Positions 10,681 to 21,566 of a stretch of 64,000 nt of DNA are shown here, one piece after another. Position 1 is the stretch's first letter; each line of letters begins with the position of its first letter. Location of the stretch: NCBI GenBank assembly GCA_963922205.1, contig CAWUHX010000128.1:310001-374000 (forward strand), read 5' to 3'. The position numbers and the translations under genes were made by a program. The DNA is from Romanomermis culicivorax (lineage: Eukaryota; Nematoda; Enoplea; Mermithida; Mermithidae). The notes beneath the pieces are model-generated. The model saw only the letters and a program-made list of their open reading frames with translations, did not search any database and had not been told where the DNA came from.

Positions 10681-11272
10681 TGTTGTAGTGTGTTTTCCAC
10701 CGATTTTTCATAGTTTTGTCAAAACGCGTCACAGGCCCGCAGGTGGCAAGTGGAGAGAGCAAAGCGAACCACCAGTGGCCATCTTACTGTAGCGCACATC
10801 GGTACGCGTGCGCTGGTCTCTCTCTATTCACTTATCGTTCAACATATACTTTGTGTGTTTTTATTTTTCTACTAGTTGTGTGCCCCGCCGGCCACCACTA
10901 GCACATATTAGCAGCCTCCCACCACGCCTTCTCGTCTTTTCTCGCCCGTGCGTGGGAGTCGATTTATTGTTATTACTTTTCTTCGCCTCGCCCGTCGCGT
11001 TTTTGTCACGTAAGTTTTCGTACTTTTATTGTATAATAATAAATAGGTAGGAAAGCTCCTTCGTCTCTTGGTACTGAGAAATAAGGGAGACAATTAAAGA
11101 AACTAAGCTTTCTTTAATTGTTGGGTTAATCATTGTCGGGGTTTAAGTACCAGCAGTTAGGTTATCGGGTAAACGTGGGCGTGGGACGCACGTACATTAA
11201 GGACGCAACCTCGGAATCCCAATCCTGCTCCCGCGGTATCATCTCCGCCCCGACCAAAACAAAGATACAACA
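10681..11272 (+). repeat. 3' LTR (592 bp)
   Basis: Near copy of 2108-2697, two bases longer because of changes around a small inverted segment (10793-10810). It contains AATAAA at 11038-11043 and the same 12-bp-arm hairpin at 11091-11120. It is followed by the AACC target duplication. Confidence 0.95.
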
Positions 11273-11278
11273 AACCTA

Positions 11279-12366
11279 AAAAAGAGGAAAAAATTTGGGG
11301 AAAAAATAAAAAATTGGAAAAGAAGAAAAAAATTGAAAAAAGAAAAGATGGAAAAAACCAACAAATTGGTTGGGAGAAAACATAATTTCGGGAAAACATT
11401 AGGAAAAACAGAAACAAGATTTAAAAAAATTTCTAGAGAATAATTGGAACAGAAGGAAAAAAAATAAAAAACTAGGGAAAAAGTTGGAAAAGACAATAAA
11501 TAGAACATTTCAAAAGAATAAAAAAAAGGCCAAAATGAAGAAAAATGGGGAAAAAGAAACGAAATTAGAAAAAAGAAATAATTAGAACAAAAAATTAAAA
11601 ATTAGAAAATAGGAAAAAGAGTAAAAGGAAATTCGGAAAGAAATAAAAAAATTTGGAAAAAGAACAAAGAGAAATAGGAAAAAAATTGGGAAATGAGAAA
11701 AAATCGAAAAAAATGGAGAAAAGAAAAAAGTTAAAAAGGAAACAAAATTATAAAAAAAGAGAAAAGAGAAAAATTGGGAAAAAGGAAAAAGGAAGAGAAA
11801 AAGAAAAAAAGGAAAAGAAAAACGAAAAGAAGAACGAAAAGAAGAAGGAAAAGAAAAACGAAAAGAAGAAGGAAAAGAAAAACGAAAAGAAGAAGGAAAA
11901 GAAAAACGAAAAGAAGAAGGAAAAATAAGAAAACGAAAAAATTGCAGGAAATGAAAAAATTGAAGAAGAAATATTGAAAAAAAGAAGTTGAAAATGACTA
12001 TGAAAAAAAATTGAAAAGTGAATAAATAATTGCAAAAGAAAAAGAAAATTGAAAAAAAGAAAGAAAAAATTGGTTAGAAAAGAAACAAAATTGTGGGGGA
12101 AAATTTAGGAAAAAGAACAGAATCAAAAAAAAACGAAAAAATAGGGAAAAAAATTCAAAATTTGGAAAGAAAAAAACGCGAAAAGAAAAAAATGGAAAAG
12201 AAGAATAATTGGAAAAAAGAAATAAAACAAAAATTGGGAAAGAAGAAAAAGAAATTTGGAAAAAAATGGAGAAAAAAACATAAAATGAGAAAAAATGGGA
12301 AAAAAGAAAAAAATGGAAAAATAAAAAAATGGAAAAAGGGAAAAAAATTGAGAAAAAAGAAAAAAA
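11279..12366 (+). repeat. Kilobase-long A/G-rich (polypurine) tract
   Basis: Almost only A and G, with scattered T, for about 1.1 kb on the plus strand. It includes a 24-bp tandem repeat (unit about GAAAAACGAAAAGAAGAAGG plus AAAA) with roughly four copies at 11815-11925. The lysine- and glutamate-rich open frames through it are compositional and are not genes. The retrotransposon inserted at its left edge. Confidence 0.8.
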
Positions 12367-12381
12367 TTCAAGGTTTTATTT

Positions 12382-12555
12382 TCATTGTACTTCATTTTGC
12401 ATTATTTTCAATTCTTTTTCTTCAATACAGTCAATGGTGTCATCGATTTCATCACGGCGATTTGCCATACACAACTTTGTCAAATGCTCGTATAAATGTA
12501 ACAAACGTCGCTCGCAAATCGGGCAAACCAGAGAATGGCCGCATAAAGGTTCCAT
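12382..12555 (-). CDS. Small zinc-finger-like ORF (57 aa)
   Basis: The minus-strand ATG at 12555 opens 57 codons with an ordered Cys/His pattern: LCGHSLVCPICERRLLHLYE followed by HLTKLC. This gives C-x2-H and C-x2-C with a trailing H and C, which resembles a C2HC or degenerate C2H2 finger. A Glu/Asp/Lys-rich tail follows (ANRRDEIDDTIDCIEEKELK). An in-frame TGA lies just upstream of the ATG. AATAAA occurs one base after the stop codon (12380-12375 on the minus strand), so this may be a complete small gene or a terminal exon. It lies at the edge of the polypurine tract. No family is assigned. Confidence 0.4.
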   Translation of the reverse strand: MEPLCGHSLVCPICERRLLHLYEHLTKLCMANRRDEIDDTIDCIEEKELKIMQNEVQ

Positions 12556-14109
12556 TTGAAAAAATCAATCTTAAAAATAGAATGAGAAAATTTCACAATT
12601 CAATGATTACTGTAGAAACTGCCAGAAAAAAACATACCAATTACTGTTGAGATTCACAAAACGTGAAACAATAATTATCGAAAACTTACAGAAAATAAAA
12701 CAATTACTGTAGAAATTCAGAAATAGTAGAACGTTGCTGTGAAAATATACACAGAATTAGAATGATCATGTAGGAATTTGTTATCGAGAAGCAAAATTTG
12801 AAACATTGAATGCCCAAAAACTTAAAAAATCTGAATAAAATTGGAAATTTTAATCCTGAGTTCAACAATTTTGATTCTAGATCATCATACTTGAACTTTA
12901 TAAATTTCAGTATTTCAGTTCTAGAATCTTGAATATGGTTCAGATTATAGAAGACGTGAGGTCATACATGTAACAGCGCCCCAAAGTCAAAGGGGTAGTA
13001 AGGGGGCTCTCTTTGAACCGTAATGCTTAAAGTCGAGATAATTATTGAATGCTGGAACAAAAGATTCAGAATTTCACCCAGAATCCAGGGTTTGGGTCCT
13101 ATAGCCCCTAGAACTTGCATAAGATACAACAAGTTGAATCTTATGTCATCTAATTTAGATTTTACATTACGCAGTTTCAAGCCAACTTCTAGAATTTCAA
13201 TCCTAGAATATAGAATCTTAATTTAAAATTCTAGAATCTGGTTCCAGATTGTAAACTTGATATTATTATTTTACAATTTTGATCCGAATTTTCCTAGAAT
13301 TCCAGCTCAAGATTGAGAAATTCTATCCAGAATCCAGAATATTGCTCTCAGGTTCTAGATTTTTGAGCCTGGATTCTCCTACAACTATAATCCGGAAGTG
13401 TAATACAAAATTATATAATTATATTTCTTCCTGGAATATGGAATACGGGTTCCAGAGTCTAAGATCTAGATTTAGATTCTATATCTTCCATTCAATAGGT
13501 AATATAGAACTTAAGTCCCATAACTTTAAATTTTGACGCTTAGATGCTAGAATTGTAGCTCTAGATTCCAGATTTTCGAGACCTAAATTTTATTTCAAAT
13601 TCCTGAATTTGAAATTTCAGTTTGTGATTGATTACTTTTGGAGATCAAACATAGAACTTCCATTCTAGTTCATTTCGAATCTGGAGAAATTCAGATGAGT
13701 ACAGCAAATATTCAAACTTCTGAACTTGATCTAATCTCAACTTGTGGAGTGTAAACAACAGATTATATGGAGTGGAAAGTCTGACAATTATGCTAACTTT
13801 TCGAAAAAAGACATACAGGGTGTCCACCACTTTTCCATAATGAAATTCCCTGACTTCTCCAGGTTTTCTCCAGAATTTTTTCACAATTTCCAGGTATTTA
13901 TTGATTTTGTTTCACACACGAGTGCTTTCAATAAAAATGAAATGAGCATTTTCAACGCTTATTCGCTAAACACATAATGTCAATAGAATGACTATATAAA
14001 TTTCTTCAACTCTGCAATTTGCAAATCAATAGCATTGTTTTCTGATATCACAGTTTCTTCTAGATGACGTTTCTTACGCTGCAATTTTTTGACTTCTAAG
14101 GCCCAAATT

Positions 14110-14340
14110 ACAGAAAGGGGGTTAAACCTGGGTAAGACTAAGAGTAAAATCTCCGGTAGAATCGTAGGTTAAGGCTGGGTAAAAATCGGATAGAAGATCG
14201 TGGGTTAAAGACGGGTAAAATCGTTGGTAGAAAAAAATAACCCATGATTCTACCCATATCGAGATTACAGAAGGTGGGTAGGGCAAAAGTTGGGTAAAAA
14301 GTTGGTGAAAAAGATACAAAAATAACCTGCGATTTTACTC
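14110..14340 (+). repeat. Degenerate GGGTAAAA tandem block
   Basis: About eight loose copies of a 30-40 bp unit containing GGGTAAA or GGTAGAAT words. It is too diverged for a firm period by eye. Confidence 0.4.
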
Positions 14341-16893
14341 TGATATTAGCAGGGTTATATTGACAAGAAGTTTATATTTTTCACGTAAGGCTCGGATTTG
14401 ATTGGTTCTTTGCATGCCGTCAAAGTGTTGCAGGTTAAACTGAATCTGATGTTAGTGATGGCAATGACCAGGAGCCTGAGAATTCAGATTTTCTGGAAAT
14501 GCATTGATCATCATTGTACATATTTCAGTACAACAGCATCAGCATAAATTTGTGATACCAGTGGGTCATTGTCGAAGAGCACTTTTTCGAGCTACGAAAG
14601 TGCAACAATTTTGAAACATATCTTTTGCTTTTCAAACTCCGTTGAGATGAATCAACAGGTTTTTTTCATCAAGATTTTGATATGTGGATCTGTGAAAATT
14701 GTGGCTTTTAGTGAAAATGTTTGAAGCTTGAATAATCTTCCAGAAAATTCTCCTTAGGCTCAAGAAAACAATGACTCCTACGGTCTTTGAGTTAATAAAC
14801 AAATACCATCTATGCTATAACAACTGAAATGTAATATAGTCTGTTTTTATTGAGTGCTCGTAAATCGAAAAATTAACAATGTCTTTGAAATCGTTTGCAC
14901 TAGTCTTTGTTGAAGAATTTTTTACTCAAAAATTCTTGTCAAGTTTTACAAATTTTCACTCTTGAATGACATATTGCTTGGCAGAAAATCTTAAAAATAT
15001 AAAATATGGCTTGTCTTATGGTATTAGGAGTTGCAATCAAAAGACACAGTGAGTTCATCACTCTGGCGCATGGAGAATTCTAAATAGTGATTATTAAGCA
15101 AACCAACACCCTTTACGCTCACAGTGATCCTGTCAGAAAATTCCCTTGCGTGAATTTTTGTGAAAAGTCCTCAGGACGGGTTTCGGCGCTCTAACTCCAA
15201 ACCCATTAATATGTGTTTGGTAGACATATAAAATATAAACGTAGTTAATGTGTGTACTTGGACAATGGCTCGACGAGACGCTTCATCAAATTATTTAAAA
15301 AACGTATATATCAGCCTGTGAAGTGATTATTTTGTTTGTGTGTTAATTTTATTTTTATCGATGAATTTTTTGTAATATTTTCCTAGAAGAAACTTTTTAT
15401 AGCCTTGATTTAGTAGTGTTTCGATTAATTATCAGAAAATAGATTAAAGTTTGAGGAAAGTCTTTGAAAACGGCGTAATTCAAGATGCTCTAAAACTGTT
15501 GAAATATTCTGAAATTCCCTGACTTTTCCAGGTTTTCCGGGTGCATTCTGAAATTCCCTGACTTTTCCAGGTTTTCCAGGTACGGTGGACAGCCTGGACA
15601 TAGGAAGAGTGTAAAATGCAGAATTCATGCAGTGTAAATTCTTGTAAACACTCTAGGCTTCCCAAAGGTAACAATTTATCAAGTGACAAGCCGAACTTCT
15701 AGAAAAAACTAAGTGTAAACTAACTTTTCAGTCGCCCTTGGCATTGATGCAAACTACGTAATGGCAGCCTTGAAACGAAATGCCAACCTGAGCAGCGTGT
15801 AAAATGTGATCGGCGAGTGTGAATTCGGATTTTTCCAGGTATTCTTCCGACGAGGAAATTACGAGATATTTGAATCTGTAGCAGGAGAAAAAACCCAACA
15901 GTGTGAAGTTTCAGTTTCACCATTTTTTGCACCAACCTGTCGTTAATTTTAAAATTCTGATCCTGATACAGATGGCATTGAAATCACAGCAATCGAAATG
16001 TAAAAGGAGTGCAAATTGTTAAAAAAACGCCCTTCGTGGCTTCCTGAAAAGTTTGTGTAAATAAAAAAGTTATAAAATTCTAAAGTTCCTATGATGTACT
16101 TAAAAACCATGTTCGCAGTTCAAACTTTCGATGGTTACATAATCCTTGAACAATCCCTAAATGTGAAAAAATGTCCATAATCGCATAAAATTAAAAGTTT
16201 ACACTGCAAGTTGTAAATTTGAACTTACTAATCCATTTTCCTTTGACATTTCATTGAATATCGCAAAATAATTCTTCGTCTTTCGATTTGATATTTACAC
16301 TTCACGTACTCTATGAAAACGGGAAAAAGCTACTTTACAACAGAAATTAATTTACACTGCCCCATAGCGAGGGGGTTATTACTCTGGTCGGCATCTCTCG
16401 ACGCTTGGAATTTTTCAAACGTTTGCAACGAGGACTTTTACGCTTATTATAAATGGAAATTAAGACATCATTCTAGACTTGATTTTAGAACTCCTGTTCA
16501 GGGATGTATCTGTTGGAGAGATTGATTTTCCAGCGTTTCAGAATACAAAAACTCGAAAATTTTTCCGACGGTTCAGACCCGAATGGGAAACTTCATCAGT
16601 TTGATTTCTGAACATCATGAAAGTTAATTTTGCAACATTTTAGAGTGTGAAAGTGCAAAAATTTTGCAGGACTAAGAAGTAAGCAAAATTGGATAATTCT
16701 AATTGGAACCAAAGAAATGTTGATAGCGAACCAATTCATGGGAACTCTATCCTTAACAACATGCTTTCTCTGCTCCGGTAGAACACTAATATATTCTTCA
16801 TCAGCTCATTTTTACTAACATAACCAAAATTTTCCCATTTTTTTCTGATTTTTGCAGGTTTCTGACTCCAAAAAACATCAAAATGCTTGGGTA

Positions 16894-17044
16894 CAGTGTT
16901 TTTTTGTGCCAAAACATGGTTTTTGGCACACAAAAAATTTGGAATGGCATAAAAAATTTTGAGCATTTGTGCCAACTGCACAAATTTTTTGACTTGCCTA
17001 AAGCTAAATTTCCATGATTTTTAGCCATTTTAGGGGCTGAAAAT
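16894..17044 (+). mobile_element. Short palindromic insert, GTGCCA word (copy 1, 3' truncated)
   Basis: Starts CAGTGTTTTTTT, then TGTGCCAAAACATGG, GGAATGGCATAAAAA and further TTGTGCCAAC copies in both orientations, ending in the shared phrase TTTTAGGGGCTGAAAA. It aligns by eye with 17294-17480 and, inverted, 42451-42633. The CAGTG end is of hAT type, but I did not establish a target duplication. Confidence 0.55.
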
Positions 17045-17293
17045 AAGAGTATAATATTAATTCCTTTTATTAGTCTCGAATGCGAGCGAATTCCATTTGA
17101 ATGTATTATCGCAACAGATTTTGACATTATCAATGAGTGTTGAAATACGCCGGAAAAATTTCTGGATTTTGAAATTTGAATACGCCGGAAAAATTTTTGG
17201 ATTTTCGCTTTCTAAAATGAACCTTCATAATCAATTAATACTGAGTTTTTTGACACTGAGTTTTTTTTGTGCCAAAACAATTTTTTTTTAAAA

Positions 17294-17480
17294 CACTGAT
17301 TTTTGTTTGTCCCAAAACATGGTTTTTGGCACAAATAAATTTGGAATGGCACAAAAAATTTTGAGTGTTTGTGCCAAGTCAATTGGCACAAACTTTTTGG
17401 CTGGTCAAACATTAAATTTCCTTGATTTTTAGACGTTTCAGGGGCTGAAAATGCAAAAAATTTTCGGCTCTTCGCGCCGA
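17294..17480 (+). mobile_element. Short palindromic insert, GTGCCA word (copy 2)
   Basis: Same layout as 16894-17044: a CACTG plus T-run end, GGCACAAA and TTTGTGCC words in inverted pairs, then GGGGCTGAAAATGC and a GC hairpin (CGGCTCTTCGCGCCG) that appears to be the other end. Confidence 0.55.
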
Positions 17481-17797
17481 ATCAATCCTGTTCGTATATC
17501 TGACCCGAACGCAAACGATTTCTCTTCGAACAGTGTATTAGTATCGTTGCAGCAAACTTTATAGGCTGTGATGTCAAGACTAATGAGTGAAAAGAATTTC
17601 TGGATATTCTCTCTTCATACAATCAGATTCGGATTTAAAAGTGAAATTCTTTAAGTGTTTGATTGATTCAAATAGAAAAATCGATATCGTTTTTACCCTA
17701 AAATATTAAGGTACCGCTGCTTTTATCTTATCAAATATTCGAAGATTGGACGTGATTACCCGATTTCATTAGGTTACTGCATTAACTTATTGCCGAA

Positions 17798-18781
17798 ATG
17801 TCTCAATCATCTGTTACTTCGAAACGAAATTCAAAAGCTCAAATAAACAATGTCAAAACCAAAGTAAATGACAACAACAATTCGCCATCATCAAATGTAA
17901 TTACTCCGTCTCTCTCGAAAAATTCGCCATCTCTGAATAATTCACCTTCCGACAACTGCACCTGCGTTATTTGTGATCAATTAGTTACTGACGATCATGT
18001 TACTGCTTTACAATGCGATATGTGCAACTTATGGGCTCATTCCGAATGTTTAAACCTACCAAAAACACTAATTTCTTTTTTTAACAGTCAACCTAAATCT
18101 CAATCTGGCGCAATTTTCCCGTTTATTTGTCGTAAATGTGCTCCTAGTTTTAGAAACATGACTCAACAAATTGTCGATTTACAACACCGGGTTTCAATTA
18201 TCGAATCAAAAATTGGGCCGAATCAACTCTCAAAAATACATCATCCTACGATTACTCAAAATTTGGACAACCTAAATATAGAAATGCTAGTTCGGGATGC
18301 TATCGAGCGTGAATCAAAAAAGTCAAATGCCGTATTATTCGGATTAGCTGAGGACAATCAAGATGACCTTGAAAAAGTCCGACAAATAGTAACCGATTTC
18401 GGACCCCAGTTGATTGAGAATGATAATGAAAATCAATTTACTGAAAATGACATAGTTAAAGTGTTTCGAGATGGGCCTAAAATCCCTAACCGTCCTCGTT
18501 TTCTCAAAATATGCTGTTCTTCATCTAAAATGCAACGTTCTTTTATAAAATTAATCAATAAAGTTGTTAAACCGCAAGCATGTAATGATCCTACTTTAAA
18601 ACCTTTTATTTTTCTACGTTCACGTCCTGACTTATCCTTTTTACAGCGCCAACGTCAACGCGAATTAGTTGCCGAATTAAACAATCGTAAACAAGCAGGC
18701 GAAACGGGTTTATATATTGATTTTCGTCATAATTGTGTAAGTAAGCAAGGTTCACAAAATGACAGGGCTAATTTATTTTAG
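17798..18781 (+). CDS. LINE ORF1: PHD-like zinc-finger and coiled-coil protein
   Basis: A 327-residue protein from ATG 17798. After a Ser/Asn-rich N-terminus it has a PHD-type C4HC3 pattern at about residues 49-110 (CTCVICDQL, LQCDMCNLWAHSECL, FICRKCAPSF). A short coiled coil follows (QQIVDLQHRVSIIESKI), then a globular basic region with KSNAVLFGLAEDNQDD and FRDGPKIPNRPRFLKI, resembling the nucleic-acid-binding part of CR1-type ORF1 proteins. It would bind element RNA as a chaperone. The stop is TAG 18779-18781. ORF2 lies in the same frame directly after it, with no ATG in between. Confidence 0.85.
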   Translation: MSQSSVTSKRNSKAQINNVKTKVNDNNNSPSSNVITPSLSKNSPSLNNSPSDNCTCVICDQLVTDDHVTALQCDMCNLWAHSECLNLPKTLISFFNSQPKSQSGAIFPFICRKCAPSFRNMTQQIVDLQHRVSIIESKIGPNQLSKIHHPTITQNLDNLNIEMLVRDAIERESKKSNAVLFGLAEDNQDDLEKVRQIVTDFGPQLIENDNENQFTENDIVKVFRDGPKIPNRPRFLKICCSSSKMQRSFIKLINKVVKPQACNDPTLKPFIFLRSRPDLSFLQRQRQRELVAELNNRKQAGETGLYIDFRHNCVSKQGSQNDRANLF

Positions 18782-20356
18782 GTAAAAGACCCCCTTGATA
18801 GTAGTTTTTTGCAATGTATTTTATTTAATGCTAGAAGCTTAGTGTCTAAATTGGAAGAACTCAACATGATGCTTGAAACACAGCAATATGACCTAATCTT
18901 TTGTACTGAAACATGGTTAAATGATGGTATTTCTGATGGTATTTTATGTAATTTAAGGTCGTATAATGTCTTCCGAAAGGATAGACCCAACAAAAGGGGT
19001 GGAGGGGTTGCAATTTTTATCAAAAAATCAATACCTGCTGTCATCTCTAAAGTCCCACCTTCTATTGATACTTCTGAAACACTAACAGTTGATCTTGCCC
19101 TCCCTGGTCTCCTTTATCGCCTTGTTCTTGTTTACAGGCCACCTGAGTATAACTTAGATTACTGCAACAAGCTCTGTTCTTTTATAGAATGGTCGTCAAA
19201 TGTTAATTATCCTATCCTCATAACTGGAGATTTCAATTTACCCAAACTTGACTGGATCAATTCTACCTATCCCTATGAAGCCACCTACACATCTTTATTT
19301 GAGTGTCTTTCTGGTACAAGTCTTCAGCAACTGGTTTTGCAACCCACCCATGATAACAATATCCTTGATCTAATTTTTGGTGATAGATCTGTCTCTGACG
19401 TTCATGTTGTCCCTCCTTTTTCTACTAGTGACCACTCAAGTGTAAAGTTCAAAATAATTCTCAAGACAACACCCCTGAATCCAAAATCCCTCCCCTTGAA
19501 CTTTCGCAAGGCGAACTATGATACTATTTCTGAGCTCTTATTCCAGATCTCTTGGCCTGACGTTTTCTCCACATGTAGAAATGCAGATGACATGTACTGT
19601 AGTTTTATTGACATTTTGAAGCCCATTATAACACAACACGTACCCACATCTAAACTAAGTAAGGCAAAAAAATATCCCAAATACCTCCAGAAGCTACTTG
19701 CTAAAAAATTAAAACTTTGGAGAAACTATAGGAAAACTAAATCAGCCCGTGACAAGTTTCTTTTCAACAGTCATTGTAAATTTTTGAAAAATCAAATCAA
19801 ATCGCATCAAATCGACATTGAAAAGAAACTTATTGACAAATCAGATCTCAGAAGTTTCTATAATTTTGTAAATTCCAAAATCAAATCAAATAGAGCTATT
19901 CCCCCAATTTGTATAGGTAATGAAATTATTTCTGATGAAGATCTAAAGGCCGAACTTTTCAATAATTATTTCACATCAGTCTTTACCAATGATAATGGTT
20001 CTGTGCCTCTTTTCCCCAAAAGAACTATGTCTGAAATCTCCAATTCATCATTTTCTGTTGAGCTAGTTCGTGCTGCTCTTCGTAAACTGAATCCATCCCT
20101 TGCCTTGGGTCCTGATGGGTTATGTGCCTATTTTATGAAAAAACTATCCAATTGTTTGGCGGACCCACTTTCTCATATCTTTGAGGTTTCTTTTAGATCT
20201 GGCGCATTACCATCTATATGGAAAACTGCAAATGTAATCCCAGTATACAAAAAAGGTGATTCCTCATTGATTTCCAATTACCGACCAATTTCTCTTTGTT
20301 GTATCGCTTGTAAAGTCATAGAAAGCATTATTAACTCCTATTTTAGATTACCTTAA
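18782..20356 (+). CDS. LINE ORF2 first part: APE endonuclease and start of reverse transcriptase
   Basis: Open in the ORF1 frame after the TAG. The apurinic-type endonuclease is clear: NARSLVSKLEEL, the metal-binding Glu in FCTETWLND, KRGGGVAIF, ITGDFNLPKLDW and the catalytic STSDHSSVKF. The reverse transcriptase begins with LALGPDGLCAYFMKK, ANVIPVYKKGDSS and NYRPISLCCIACKVIESI. The frame then stops at TAA 20354-20356 because of a one-base shift; the remaining RT is in another frame. The first in-frame ATG lies about 28 codons after ORF1 ends, inside the endonuclease, so initiation of ORF2 is unexplained without readthrough or reinitiation. Confidence 0.85.
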   Translation, partial: VKDPLDSSFLQCILFNARSLVSKLEELNMMLETQQYDLIFCTETWLNDGISDGILCNLRSYNVFRKDRPNKRGGGVAIFIKKSIPAVISKVPPSIDTSETLTVDLALPGLLYRLVLVYRPPEYNLDYCNKLCSFIEWSSNVNYPILITGDFNLPKLDWINSTYPYEATYTSLFECLSGTSLQQLVLQPTHDNNILDLIFGDRSVSDVHVVPPFSTSDHSSVKFKIILKTTPLNPKSLPLNFRKANYDTISELLFQISWPDVFSTCRNADDMYCSFIDILKPIITQHVPTSKLSKAKKYPKYLQKLLAKKLKLWRNYRKTKSARDKFLFNSHCKFLKNQIKSHQIDIEKKLIDKSDLRSFYNFVNSKIKSNRAIPPICIGNEIISDEDLKAELFNNYFTSVFTNDNGSVPLFPKRTMSEISNSSFSVELVRAALRKLNPSLALGPDGLCAYFMKKLSNCLADPLSHIFEVSFRSGALPSIWKTANVIPVYKKGDSSLISNYRPISLCCIACKVIESIINSYFRLP

Positions 20357-21566
20357 GAGAAGCTCCCTATTATCTCCCTTTCAGTTTGGGTTTTTGCCAA
20401 AAAAGTCATGTGAAACACAGTTGCTCAAATGCAAAAATTCATGGACCAAACTTATTGATTCAGGATCTTCCATCGACTTGATTTACATTGATTTTAAGAA
20501 AGCTTTTGACTCTGTCTCCCATAGTAAGCTTGCTCTAAAGTTGAAAAACTATGGCATCTGTGGTTTTCTTGCGAATTGGATCATCGCCTTCCTTTCAAAT
20601 CGCACTCAAAAAGTCTGCATTAACAACAAATTTTCCCTAACATCAGACGTAAGCAGTGGTGTCCCCCAGGGTAGTGTTCTTGGTCCAACTCTTTTCCTCT
20701 TGTTTATAAACGACCTCCCTGATACTTTAAAATCCCATGTCTATCTTTTCGCAGATGATGTGAAAATTTTTAACACCTCCACACAACGTAAAACTCTTCA
20801 AGATGATCTTGATCAGATTTTCAATTGGTCTAAAACATGGCAACTCGAAATTTCGGCAGAAAAAAGTTCTATTCTCTATATGGGCCATGCAAATCCAAAG
20901 GTCCCCTACAATTTAGGATTGTCTGAAATTCCAGGCGAAAACCCATATGTCAGAGACTTGGGCGTACTTATATCCCAAAACTTGAGTTTTAGAGATCACA
21001 TAGCATCAATTACCAAGAAAGCCTTTAGCTTAAGTTCTTTGATAATTAGAGCCTTTACTTCCCATGATACTTCTAACCTTGTACGCGCGTTTACTGTTTA
21101 TGTTAGACCCCTGCTAGAATATTGTTCAACTGTTTGGAACCCTTACTATGCCTCTGACATAAATCTCATTGAAAAAGTTCAGAGAAGATTCACAAAGAGA
21201 ATATGTGGTTTTGGGTCTATCCTTTCATATGATGAACGTTTAACTAAGCTATGCCTTGATAGCTTAGAAATACGCCGACTACGTGCCGCCTTATGCATGA
21301 TGTTTCAAATTATTAAAGGCCAATCCTGTCTGCAAAAATCGGACTTCTTTATTAGCAGTAATTTCGAGTCCACCCGTCGTAAAAATGACTACAAACTCAA
21401 AACAGGTAAAGCTAAAACAAATATTAGATTATATGATTTTTCCAACAGGTACATTAATATTTGGAACAAACTTTCAGCTGAAGTTCTTAGTTCTTCCAAT
21501 TTACACACATTCAAAACAAAAATCTCTAAGATTGATTTTTCTGATTATCTCGGGGGAGCGCGTTAG
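20357..21566 (+). CDS. LINE ORF2 second part: reverse transcriptase and C-terminal domain
   Basis: Continues the RT in the shifted frame: IDFKKAFDSVSHSKLALKLK, SGVPQGSVLGPTLFLLFIND, and the catalytic FADDVKIF. A thumb and C-terminal region follow, with VRDLGVLISQNLSFRDHI, RPLLEYCSTVWNP and LSYDERLTKLCL, ending near 21566. No zinc finger is visible after the RT. The 3' UTR of about 200 bp leads to the TTCA repeats. It would prime reverse transcription at the nicked target. Confidence 0.85.

Larger units (their letters stand above)
2108..11272 (+). mobile_element. Ty3/gypsy-type LTR retrotransposon, full length but with broken frames
   Basis: A 9.2-kb element with two near-identical LTRs starting TGTTG and ending CAACA, flanked by the 4-bp duplication AACC (2104-2107 and 11273-11276). 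The order is LTR, a TGG-starting primer-binding-site candidate at 2699, gag, aspartic protease, reverse transcriptase, RNase H, integrase, a Pro/Arg-rich tail region, a purine tract and LTR. RT before integrase marks Ty3/gypsy rather than Copia. Its G+C-rich third positions contrast with the AT-rich surroundings, which suggests recent arrival. The frames carry an in-frame TAA after gag, a shift between protease and RT, another between RT and RNase H, and a TAG after RNase H. The copy is probably not autonomous unless some of these are recoding sites. Confidence 0.95.
12556..17790. other. Gene-poor AT-rich region with degenerate repeats
   Basis: I found no supportable exon. It contains a TCTAGAAT-rich block (about 12.86-13.62 kb), copies of a CCCTGACTTTTCCAGG word (about 13845-13890 and, twice, 15515-15590), a GGGTAAAATCG-type degenerate tandem block (14110-14340), and two GTGCCA-word inserts near 16.9 and 17.3 kb listed separately. 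Confidence 0.5.

Noticed and set aside
11653..12035. Overlapping Lys-rich and Phe-rich frames on both strands
   Set aside because: Shadow translations of the 24-bp purine repeat.
12093..12650. Long plus-strand Lys/Glu-rich open frame through the purine tract
   Set aside because: Composition alone keeps the frame open: A/G-only DNA contains few stops in some frames. There is no start context, no domain, and the real signal at its end is a minus-strand zinc-finger ORF.
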